A stretch of DNA of 64,000 bases from Ampelocalamus luodianensis. Taxonomy: Eukaryota; Streptophyta; Magnoliopsida; Poales; Poaceae. Of this stretch, positions 48,099-59,100 are shown one piece after another; positions within the stretch are counted from its first letter, which is position 1, and every line of letters starts with the position of its first letter. Below the pieces are notes generated by a model. It did not search any database, was not told the DNA's origin, and saw only the letters and a list, made by a program, of their open reading frames with translations. The DNA is taken from NCBI GenBank assembly GCA_036346255.1, contig CM070635.1, positions 42,745,715-42,809,714 on the forward strand, read 5' to 3'. Position numbers and translations under genes: made by a program.

Positions 48099-48634
48099 CT
48101 AGTAAGGTGCCCGTGCGTTGCAACGAAATCATAAAAGATGGTGATACATAAGTATAAGACAGGATCATAAACCATACAATAAATATTTTTTTTGTCAGAC
48201 ACATATTGGTTCATTTTGTTATAGAAATATTATTTTTATGCATATAAAGCAACATCAATGTATGCATGTGTATATAAAAAGTGAATGTGTGTGCCATTAT
48301 ATTTTCACATTGCTACTTCGAGGAAAAGCAAAGTGGGAAGAAAAAAATGATTTGAGGCATGGAATTCTGCCACTGTATTCCCGTCCTCACTTGATCCGAC
48401 GTTAGCACAATGCGAATAGCTGAAGACTGCATACATGAAAAGAGAATGAACACTCAAAATTGCATCGAAGTTCATATACAATCATTACCACTGTAGGCAC
48501 TTTACTCTCTTTCATGGATAACCTTTTCTCATCAATCCCTTTCACACATATGCCATCAAGCTCGCACACCATATAACCTCGAGTAGGGGAGGGAAGAACA
48601 AACGACCACCAAGTCCCATTTTAAGTAGTAGAGA
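48099..48634 (-). mobile_element. Non-autonomous Helitron (536 bp)
   Basis: On the minus strand the element begins TCTCTACTACTTAAAA and ends ...GCACGGGCACCTTACTAG. It is preceded by A and followed by T, the Helitron insertion rule (A|TC...CTAG|T) with no target duplication. Close to the 3' end lies the palindrome CGTTGCAACG next to GCACGGGC, the hairpin-like feature of Helitron termini in grasses. There is no RepHel coding capacity. It clips the outer end of the 5' LTR of the copia relic, so it arrived later. Confidence 0.8.
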
Positions 48635-51518
48635 TATTAGTAATTCAATAAACATATATTTAACATTTCTTGTTGTGTGACATTGGAGCTAATGGGGCAT
48701 ACATTCAATTTCACTGTAATATCATATACATGGGCAACAATAGAATTAGTCTTTTGGGACAAAAGGCTTTGGCTGAGCAAAAATGATTAGATACAAGAGG
48801 ATCATTCTTCTTAGGAATTTAGGGAAAGTGAAAACACTTTGTCTATATAGAGATATATGCAAAATTAGATTTGCATCAGATAACTGACATAGTTCACTAT
48901 GGATTGTACAGTCAAATTCATTCCCACCTTCTTCCTGCATTTATTTCGTGTAGCGATAAGGACAAGTTTAGCAACTTCTTCTTTGCACACTTTTAGAATC
49001 TTAGTGGACACAACAAGCATACTGCAATACAATCAAAAGGGAAAAATATATAAGAATACCAACTAAATAAGAGACATATAGAATGTAAGCACTCGTTTGT
49101 TTTTTTTATTAAAAAAACTCAAGTTGTAAACCAAAGTACCAAACCATCATAAGTTTATTTTGGTCACCTTGTGGTTAACACTGCAAAATACATTCCTCGA
49201 AAATCCTTCTCTCCACCTACATCCTTGCTGCAAACATTGGAGTTCAGATTGTTTACTTTGAGTTCAACAAATGAATAGAAAAACTACAGGTAAATGCATA
49301 TTAATGTGGCTATTCATGCACAAATATGATGAAAGAAATGAGCATAGGTAAATAAAGAACAACTGATGAAGAGAGATATGAATTTAGGGGAAAGTTCTTA
49401 CAGGGATTTCCGCAGGCAAGGCCAACATGATCATCTTTCTCAAAGACCTATCTATGCACCAAAAACAACATTCTTCAAGTACTAAATTGCATGGTGCATG
49501 TGGCCTTCACCAAATCCATTAAACAAGGCATTATGTGTGCAATAGTCGAGATGAATACTTTTCTGATGCATTTCCCTTCATCGACCGGGATGTTACGATC
49601 AGCAAAAATGGTGATCCTAAGCTCACAAAGCAGGTATGCACACCGTGTACACGCTCTCGATGCTATTAAAATCCCAATTGATCGTGATGTTCCCCTTCGG
49701 ATCCATCGGGTCATATGCATCTGCTAGAAACACGATGAAACAATCACCGATCGCAATCCTCGAAACACAAAAAATTAAGAAGAAGAGAAACAAACATATC
49801 ATAACAAGATCATGGAGCTTACCAGCAAACCGAGAGGATAAATAGCATAAGAAGATGCGTAGGACGTATTGGCCCATAACCATCGCTCTGAGGCTTGAAG
49901 CATTCTTCACACACCAAAACATCATGAACTTCGTCGGAGAAAAAACCCACCTTTTGTGAGCACCTCGCCCTGGTTTGCGTAGGAGAGAAGGGGAAGAGCT
50001 GGGGAGCAAGCAGGTATGAGGAAGAAGAGGACATGATCAACGTGTACACAGACAAAGGGAGGAGGAGAGAACCCGAGGAGGAGGGGAAGCGGCGGGAGCA
50101 GATTGGATGAGAGGAGGCGCTTATCACCACCCTCACGAGGCAGCTAGAAGACGATCCGTTCCCTTGAGTCCATGCCGCTCGGATGTGAGGTATCCTCAAG
50201 AACTCTAGTCGGAGACCCCGCAGCCTCCCCTCCCATCGAAATCACATCCAATTAGCTGTGCCAAGAGTGGGTGGAGTTGTCGTTGAGAGGGTGACACTGG
50301 GTATTGGAGGGCATGGTCGTTGAGAGGACATGGGCGGTGTGGCGTGGCGAGGGCACAGAGATGAACGCGGAAGTGAGTTAGAGACGGACGTTGAAGGTGT
50401 TGTTGCGGTGTGCGTAGGAGAAGGAGAGCGGGAGCGGCTGGAGAGGGGATCAGACGATCGTTGGCGTCGGCGAGGGAGGGGATCAGATGGTCGAGCCGCA
50501 CGAGCGCGGCGGTGGCGGGAGGGGGACGGTGGCTAGGCGCGGGCGGGGGGAAGGAGAGGGGGGGGAGAGGTGGGGGAGAAGGGGCGATGTGGTCGAACCA
50601 AACGAGGGTGGGGAGGAGGAGACGAGGCGACCGGTTGTCGCGAGGAAGAAGGGTAGGGGCGTGGCTGAGGTAGTGAGGCGAGGGTGGTTGGGCGACGATT
50701 TTTTTAGTGAGAAGCTTAGTGCGTGAGGGGTGGGTGGGACGATTGTCCCGTGAGAGGTAAACTGCAATATTTAGTAGTTATATCTCCAACCCTAAACTAC
50801 CATACGCGGTTCAAAGAAGGCCTGACAAGGCTCACGCTAAACGCGAGGCCGCCCGGCCGCCCCGTGCTGTGTGCAGGAGACCGGCCGGCTGGCGACAAGC
50901 CCGTGACCCGTGAGTCGTGGACTCGTGGTAGTGACTAGTCTGGGCAGGCAGGCATTGATGCCACTCGAAATCCGCGTGCAGTTAAGGCAGCAGAAGTGAG
51001 ACCGGGCCGGACCGCCTCGGCGTTCTCCTTTTCAGGTGGGCGCGACTGGCCCTGGCCGGCCGGCGGCAAAGTCGACTGACGCGATCGAACGGAACGGGAC
51101 TGACGACTGACGAGTTAGCTTCCAAATGCTGCACTGGCACATGCCGCACATGGCATCTTTTACTCCCCAGTTCCCGCCGTCACCGGCCGACGTCAGCAGT
51201 TAGCTTCCGCCGCTAGCTCTCGGCAGGAAAAAACTTAGAACTAGTATCTGGTGGGCTAAGTTCCATCGGATTTATTTGATTATCTGGACCAGTAGTTGGC
51301 CATGATTTGTCTTGCCAAGAAAGGCCCATGAATCATGATAGCGCAATGCCGGGAGATTGCCCGGAACTGAAAGGCCAGATTTTGGCATGCAGAGTAAAGT
51401 TGAGGCCCGTTAAAATGTATTCTCGGCGGACGCCCAGCTGCAGCCTCGTTACTCATAAGCCGCCGTCATTTTTTGTTTTCTGTGCGTACGCAGCGTGGAT
51501 CTACGGGCGTGGAGCGTG
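48635..51518. other. Intergenic region with a GC-rich island
   Basis: Mostly AT-rich from 48635 to 49740. Positions 50200-50740 are a G-rich, low-complexity island whose long open frames in several phases have no family features. Apart from the short COBRA-like fragment at 49644-49721, no gene is supported. Confidence 0.45.
49644..49721 (-). pseudogene. Possible COBRA-like (COBL) gene fragment
   Basis: A short minus-strand reading DAYDPMDPKGNITINWDF closely follows the signature that opens the mature part of COBRA-like proteins (AYDPLDPNGNITIKWD in family members as I recall them). It follows a hydrophobic stretch and a possible acceptor (TTTCTAGCAG), and runs to a possible donor (ACG|GTGTGC). 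COBRA proteins are GPI-anchored and control cellulose deposition. Nothing further of the ~450-residue protein is readable nearby, so at most this is a captured or relic exon. The match is short and could be chance. Confidence 0.4.
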
Positions 51519-51930
51519 CACGCCGGCCACGGCCCACGGCTGCCGCTGCGATCAGCGGCAGCGCTGCTGCAGCACTACCCCGGCGCGGCGAAGGCGCCGC
51601 GAGCAGTCCACGGCGGAGGGTGGGTTCTCTGGCCACGGCCAGTGTGGCCGTGTTGGGGTCTCGGAACTCGGATGCAGCGAGGCGACGGGGGAGGGTGTAC
51701 GCGTAGGCCTCTCCAGTAAGAACGGGTGTCTTGGGATGTTGACCAATCAATGTTCTTCGGGCTCTTGTGGTCGGTGTCGGTGATACAAACTCCGACAGTC
51801 ATGCTTCACTCGTTCGAACCAAATCGCCACGAGAAAATCTGAAAACAAAATCGGAGACATGGGCAATAGTGTGATGAAACACCATACAAAATTTCAGAGC
51901 CAAACACTATCTGTAAAGGGAGAAGTAAAC
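51519..51930. repeat. Direct duplication, copy 1 (about 0.4 kb)
   Basis: GC-rich segment from GCCGGCCACGG to GTAAAGGGAGAAGTAAA. It is repeated in the same orientation at 55448-55857 with small indels, including the shared words GCGAGGCGACGGGGGAGGGT, CAATGTTCTTCGGGCTCTTG and ACAAACTCCGACAGTCAT. LINE-derived sequence begins right at its inner end. Confidence 0.85.
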
Positions 51931-52310
51931 CTTAAAGATGGTACTTTGAATGTCAAACTAAATAATTGCATGGGCCCATACTTCCAGAGCTACAAAGAGC
52001 GAGACAGGGTAATCATGGAGTGGCCTAGTGCCCCACCTAAAAGATCACGGTGTCTGTGTTACAATATGCGGACGATACTATTGTTTGCCTGAAACATGAC
52101 TCTGAATGTGCAAGAAACATGAAACTTTTGTTATATATGTATGAGTTTATGTCTGGCTCGAAAATAGACTTCTTAAAAAGTGAAATCATAATGGTTGGTG
52201 GGGATGATAGCACTACTTCACTATATTCTGAGATTTTCAATGTCAAACTGGTCATTTTCTTATTACATACATGGGTGTGCCCGTGAGGGACGCATAACAA
52301 TGTCACAAGC
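51931..52310 (+). pseudogene. LINE reverse transcriptase fragment
   Basis: The reading VLQYADDTIVCLKHDSECAR followed by NMKLLLYMYEFMSGSKIDF, then KSEIIMVGGDD, contains the YADD catalytic motif and the following 'F..MSGLKINF.KSE' block of plant LINE reverse transcriptases. The preceding part (NLKDGTLNVKLNNC, YFQSYK) fits the region before the catalytic motif, and a deletion has removed the stretch between. It is dead. Confidence 0.8.
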
Positions 52311-53063
52311 TATAATGCCATAACAATGGTTCGTGGCCGCTGATCAAAACGCGAAAGACAAGATAGTGTGCGGCGCTGGTATCAGGGGCAGAACTAGAAC
52401 AAAAATGATCAGAGTTCACCATTTTACCATACATATAACAATATATATAATTTTCAAACAACACTGTACTAAATTGTAATTTATACGGCAAAAGACTACA
52501 AAAGACCGGAGGTTAGACTGAATCAGGATGCACAACTTTTGAGTTAGGGGTGCACGTATAGTATATATATGATGATATCTGGTATTTTTTTGGGGGGACA
52601 TGGTGTCCTGTGACACCGGATGAACCCTGTTAATTCCGCCCATGGCTGGTACAGTAGCAGAAGTATTGTAGTTGACATTGCATGTCACTGCAACAGTGAT
52701 TTAGTCATTCTTTTGAATCAGATGGCTCAAATCGTCGTAATATCACGTCACTATTGTTATCTACTATTTCTTTTTCAACGTCAGATGATCTAAATCCGCA
52801 TGTAAGTGCCAACAGAGATCCAAGGGTTCAGAGCAGCCCAAAAGAAAAACCGCCGGGAAGTCGGAGGACCTTCTCGACCGTGTCTCCGAGGGACAGATGA
52901 ACAACGACTCATGAATGCAGCCGGGTCGGGCCTGGGCTTGCGGGGGCAGGCACTTTCAAATTCAAGAACTTGGGACAGAGCATCTCGGAATGACTGGTAG
53001 GCGATCTCAGGCTCGTTCGTCGTTGGTAGTTCACGGCTGCTAAGAAAAAATAGAGACATGCTA

Positions 53064-53135
<72 letters not shown>

Positions 53136-55014
53136 CATCCGACGCTTGAGTAGGTGGACTCTAATTAAATTTGACCTATAGCTGCGATGCTATTTTTAAA
53201 AAAACATGCTAAAAATTATTTTTAAAAAAGCAAAATATTTGTCCTTAATATGGTGATTAAGATGAAATATAGGAGTCATTGGATGTTAGTATTTAGAGAT
53301 AGGGACTGTTTATTCATAAGGTGAATGAAATTTTCTTAAACATAAGTTACCTTTTTTATCAATTGGATCAATATCCAATCATACAACACATCAATTTCTA
53401 CACAAATACAATGGTCACAACAAGTGATCTAAATTTAAGAAAATTTCAGGCGACTTAAAAGTAGCAAAACTATTAGAGATATATATTACTTTGTAATTTT
53501 AAAGCTAAATCTAAAGATAATCTTACTAAAAAAGGAATTAGAGGCCGACCTAGCTAACTAATGAGCCACGAACGCAAAAAAAGTAGCGCCTCCTGCTTGT
53601 GTCGTGCACGAGCCTAAGATGCATGGTGGTGCTCTTAACCTTTTTTCCCGTCCAACTTCCATTTTTTTTTTCTCTCAATAGGTATTTAATGATTTTTTGT
53701 GTAGTTTTATTAAACCATTTTAGTAAGCTATACAAATTTTCTGATGATTTAAGTCTCATTGTGAATTCTGGTAAAGATGAAGGTATTTATTAGCTATAAG
53801 TGTTAGAAATTTCCACAATAATCACAAAAATATACTCATCCATGACACACACATGCTAACGCTAGCTTCCAATTATTGTGGTCAAGTCCTCCTTACTTTC
53901 CTTTTTTACCTTCTCCTCATACTTTCAATAATTTTTCCCCGATACGTTTTCCATTATTTGTCAAACCAATTATAGCAAGCCCTTCAAAATTGTGATTGAT
54001 TTAAGCATTATGTTATGAACCAGTGAGATTAAAGCCTTGTTTGGGTGGAGCTTAAAGTTAGCTTTGGCTTCCAAAAAGCCGGTAAGCTCTTGTAAGCAGC
54101 TTATCCCATAAGCCGAAAACCAAATATAATTGAGCCTATTTTCTTAGCTTTGAGGCTAGAAATGACATGGTACCCAAAGAAATATAGAAAGAATACATGC
54201 ATAGAATCTTGACACATCATGCTAGCAGTGCATAGCAACGAGGAGCCAATGAAACTACAAGACACGTGTGCGCATTGAACATCAATACTCAAAAGGAGAT
54301 TATTTCTTTAGAAATAAAAAGATCGACTTTACTCTCGAAGATTTTGTGACCCAAAGTAGTAACAGTATCTTTCAAACAACGAGCTTACTTGTAATCCATT
54401 TTCAAGTAAAAAAAATCTCAATTAAAACATGAATATCCAACTTCCAAACCATAATTAGAATTGATATAGAAATATAAATAAAAAATAGTATGAACTAGCC
54501 GCACATATGCTATGGGTACTGCAAATTCGAATTTGGACACATCAAATAGGATAACATCTCATATGAAAACCCCTAAACCATATTCACATCCATATTTTTC
54601 CCTAATCGAATAGGAGAGAAACTAATAATCAGATGGATAGATTTTAACTATATTCGCACCTGTTGAATATGGTAGCGAATAATATGGATAACTCGTATCC
54701 GTTGTACATCCTTGTTCGAACATGATTGAAGGCATGTCCGAATAGTAATAAATCATCAACACTAAAAGGGAATTTTAAAGAGAACTGCTATACATCTTTC
54801 AATTTTAGTGCTCTGTGATTGGTGAGAGAGAGAGGAAGGGTGGAAAGTGAGATTAGATTAGGATCATCATCGATGGCAAAAGTGACTGATTTTCAAGAAA
54901 AAATCAGTCGCATGTTGTATAGACACTCCCATTTTAAAAAGCCATTTACACAAAATAGTTTAGCAATCTATGATGATGATATCACACAAGTGTGTGGGCC
55001 ACCTTGCTAGTTAC
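52311..55014. other. Sequence separating the two LINE pieces
   Basis: AT-rich and without a gene I can support. It contains an AT microsatellite (53066-53132) and, at about 54030-54115, sequence resembling the end of a MITE (CCTTGTTTGGGTGGAGCTTA). Element ends for the whole insertion were not found. Confidence 0.4.
53066..53132. repeat. (AT)n microsatellite, 67 bp
   Basis: An uninterrupted AT dinucleotide run of about 33 units. It is likely length-variable between accessions and difficult to assemble exactly. Confidence 0.98.
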
Positions 55015-55430
55015 ATGTTAAAGGCTTGGATTATGTAGATCAGAAGGTGAAAAAAAATAGACCCTTGGAAAGATCTTCTCTTTCCATTGGGGGAGAAATG
55101 TTTTTGATAAATTCTTGCTTGACTAGTGCTCCCATTTATCACATGTCCATGTACTCCTTTCCTAAAACTGTTTTGGACAACATTGATAAATCAAGAAGAA
55201 CCTTCCTTTGTTTAAGGGGAGGGACAAAGAAAAGATACCACCTCATTAAATGGAAAAGGGTTTGTAAATTGAAGAAAAAGGGAGGTCTGGGAATTAAAGA
55301 CCTTAGGAAATTAAATATAAGTTTGCTCTGCAAATGGTGGTGGAGATCGGACCAAGAAAATGGCTGATGCATGGCAAAACTTAATCAAGTTAAAACATTG
55401 TTAAAGATGCCAATTCAATGCATGTCAACC
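55015..55430 (+). pseudogene. LINE polyprotein fragment downstream of the reverse transcriptase
   Basis: The reading SLSIGGEMFLINSCLTSAPI, then YHMSMYSFPKTVLDNIDKSR, and KKKGGLGIKDLRKLNISLLC matches the conserved stretch after the reverse transcriptase of plant LINEs (LSLGGR..LI.SVL...P.Y..S.F..P, then GGLG..DL...N..LL.KW). It probably belongs to the same LINE as 51931-52310, with 2.7 kb of other DNA now between them. Confidence 0.75.
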
Positions 55431-55447
55431 ATGTCGAGCCGAGTGTG

Positions 55448-55857
55448 ATATGCCGGCCACGGGCCACGGCTGCCGCTGTGATCAGCGCTGCTGCAGCACT
55501 ACACCGGCGAAGGCGCCGCGAGCAGTCAACGGCGGAGGCTGGGTTCTCCGGCCACGGCGAGTGTGGCTGTGTTGGGGTCTCGGATGCAGCGAGGCGACGG
55601 GGGAGGGTGTACGCGTAGCCGCGTAGGCCTCTCCAGTAAGAACGGGCGTCTTGGGATGTTAACCGATCAATGTTCTTCGGGCTCTTGCGGTCGGTAATAC
55701 AAACTCCGACAGTCATATTTGATTCGTTTTACGAATCAAATCGCCGCGAGAAAATCTGAAAAAAAAGATCATAGAGATGGGTAACACTAACAGTGTGGTG
55801 AAACACCGGATACAATTTCAGACCCAAAAATCGACCGGTAAAGGGAGAAGTAAAAAG
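55448..55857. repeat. Direct duplication, copy 2
   Basis: Diverged direct copy of 51519-51930. Its left end joins LINE-derived sequence (ends about 55430) and its right end joins unique sequence. The differences between the copies (several short indels and substitutions) show the duplication is not recent. Confidence 0.85.
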
Positions 55858-56161
55858 AGTGGGAAACTGACAAACTGTAGATGGATACAACGTTAAGGAG
55901 TCTTACGTACGTTCACACAGCCAGATGGCCATCAGTCGGCGTGGCTTTTGTTCTGACACGACACGACCAAACACCAACAGGTCTACGCCGTTTTGGACGA
56001 AGCAAAACGGAGTTTATTACATACCAACGGGGCACAATTTAGCAGTCACAATGTGCCCGTGCATGGAAACCGTAACGCTTATACCTGATCTTACGCAGTA
56101 GTTGCTGCTTAATCGCTAGTGGTATCGATCAGCAACCGGACACGCGCGAAGTTTGTGTATA
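55858..56161. other. 3' flank of the NIP3-1-type channel gene
   Basis: Unique sequence that should hold the 3' untranslated region of the minus-strand channel gene. No other feature is seen. Confidence 0.5.
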
Positions 56162-59100
56162 TTAGCGGCGGAAGCTGGTCTGCTGGCGCGGGGTCTCGCC
56201 GTTTTCGTCCCTGAGCTTCACCACCGTGTACATGCCCGCGCCGGCCACCGCGCCCAGAGTCGGCGCAATCAGGTATATCCACAGCTGCCGGTAGTTCCCC
56301 GTCGCCACCGCCGGCCCCAGCGTCCTCACGGGATTCATCGACCCTCCCGTCGTCGGCCTGCATGCCCTCATTTACAGAGACACATTCACTACGTTTCACT
56401 TGAACACGTATATGATCAGTGTGACACATGCATGCATATGACGACGCTAGCTTACTTACCCGGCCACGAGGATGTTGAGCGTCACGGCTGCTCCCACGGC
56501 AATCCCGGCAAGTTCACCCACCTGCATGCAAGAACAGAAAGAGAATTAGAAATCAGAACTGAACGGTCCATAGCATTCTGGGCATGCAACTGATCGAGCA
56601 CAGGGATCGGATGCATGGTTAGTCACGTACGGCGCGGGTGTCGGTGGCGACGGCGGTGACGACGAAGAGGAGGTTGAAGGTGATGATGAACTCGGTGAAG
56701 AAGGCCTGGGCGGTGGAGACGGTGACGTCGGGGACGGTGACGCCGCCGGAGAGGAAGGGGTGGAAGACGCCCTTGAGCGCGAACCCGGCGCAGATGGAGC
56801 CGAGCACCTGCACAGCGATGTAGGCGGGGGCCTGGAGCCAGGGGAAGTGGCGGAGCGCCGCGAAGGCGATGGTCAGCGACGGGTTCAGGTGCGCTCCGGA
56901 GATGTGGCCCGTGGACAGGATGATGATCATCACGGCCAGCCCCGCGCACGCCGCGTTGCCGAACGGCGAGATCGCGCCGCCGTACTTCTGGTTCACGATC
57001 GGCGCCGCCGTCGCGAAGAAGATGAGGATGAACGTGCCCACGAACTCCGCGCCAAGCTGCATGCATGCATTCCATGCCATTCACCATTCAGCATTGTTCA
57101 TGTCAGGTTAACGTACTCAATAAACTTAAGTGTTCAGATACTGATAACACTGTACTAGGCACTGTGCAGGTCTAATACCTGCATGTGAAATAACTACTAT
57201 ACTAATAATCAGGCGTTGCGTTAGCATTCTCATGATCATTTGATTTCTGCGAATGAACAATCAAATGGGAAAGTAAATCAAACGAAAGGTGTTAGGCACA
57301 AAAGTGGCGTGCTGCACTTTCGAGTTTAGCGAGATTTTGGCCATCGGCAAAAAAGCAGGCTGGTCATGCGGCACTGAAAGCTGAAATGACAGGTCGTTGT
57401 CTCACTCGTCCGAGAATCACTCAATCACATGGCAATATCCCATTGAATTTTTAGATTTTTTTGTCAAAATAGCACTGCTTGGAGCATTATTAGACGCTGT
57501 TTTTGCAAAATTAGCGCTCAACGCCGTCCCTAGATGGCACGGACGGCTGCCGTACAGCCACGTGGTCTCGTCCGCACCATCCGCGGACGTCGCCGCCTTA
57601 TTCGTCCCAGGGAGGGACGGAGCTACCACGTCGCCGCCTCGTCCGTCTCAGTGAGGGACGGAGCCGCCACATCACCGCCTCGCCCGTCTCAGGGAGGGAT
57701 GGAGCCGCCACATCACCGCCTCGTCTCGCCCCTTGGTCGGACAAGCCATGTAGCCCCTCCTCTGTCCCGTGCTGGCATGGACAAGCACTCGTGGCAGCCT
57801 TCGCTTCCATGCCGGCAACGCAACGACGCGCCACGCGGGCAGCACCGCTCCTCCCTGACCCGGACGCGCCGCTAACTCATCCGCTTGTGCTCTCTTTTGG
57901 TTGCTTTAGGCGCCGAAAGCAACATCTCTCCCGTCATTTTCTTCCTGTCTCATCCATCACGTCGATGTCGTCCACATGTATGCTAATCACGCTACCGTGT
58001 GTTTAACTCGCAGACAGATTGGACATGGCCGCCGAGGCGGCCAAAACGAGGAAACGACTCTCGTCACAGAGGGCCGAAGCGATTTTTTTTTTACTATTTG
58101 ATTTTTGGACATGGTCCTCTTATGTCACGTCCAATAACCTTATCACAAAAATAATTGTTCTTTTGCTTCGTTGATCGATCTGGACTGCAGGAATTTCAAA
58201 AAACAGTTCAATTTTCGTAGGAGCTACAAAAAAATCGCATGTTTAAACCGGTCTTAAGTTTCGGATTAAACATGCATGAGATGTACAAAAAAAACCTATC
58301 TCACACTCAAAAACCATTGATTGATCTACCGACTCTATGTCCTTATGTTCTTTAGATAGACTTTGCCACAACTTTCTTCCCAAGGACCCCCTCCCCACTC
58401 TGATTCTAATATCAAACAAATGCGACTTTTATGTTGATCTGAAAAAGAACCAATTAAAGACAATATCTTTTCCGGGTTGTACGTGCCAAGCTAATGCTGG
58501 TTGGTTAGGGGACAGGATGGTGTGGACGTGCACGGGGATGCTACGAGCCATATGATCTCCCCGATTACGCCGTCTTAGGAGTGTGTTACGTTGTGAAGAA
58601 GTTAAGTCACGGTGCTACAATAATATAACGTTACTTTCTAGTCATCGGATCAAAAGTCGAAGGCGGAGTACCGGTCCACATACTGTGGTATTGTACCACA
58701 TACTGTAGCATCCAATCTAGCTTGTCCATTTTTTTCAACCGATGTCTGAGATTAGAGCAAAGGCACGGTAGACTTTGTTTCACGGGGTCAGAGGATCTCA
58801 ATCCCGCCGAGCCAGGCCAGAAACTTCAGCATCTCTGTGATCTGTATAATTTCCAAACAGCATGATGGAGGTTACAGGCGGCGAGGCGGACAGCAGCCAA
58901 ACTTATATTATTTCCCATCTAAACGTCGCAATATGCTACCTAATCTGGCAGATGTTTTTTTAATACCTTTGAGATTCCTAGATGAACAGTTAAGTAGTAC
59001 GCTACTCTCTGCATATATGAATTCGTATCTATGGATTTACGCCATGACAACCAGCATCAGATCCAATATTCTGACGAGTTCGGTGATACTGTGATAGAAA

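Noticed and set aside
50330..50767. Several long frames on both strands in the GC-rich island
   Set aside because: Arg/Gly/Ser/Pro low-complexity composition in all phases; no splice structure or domain.
56623..57087. Minus-strand frames starting MAWNACMQ or MVNGMECM over the channel gene
   Set aside because: Their N-termini come from intron sequence before the splice acceptor at 57057; the true exon 2 starts with LGAEFVG at 57056.
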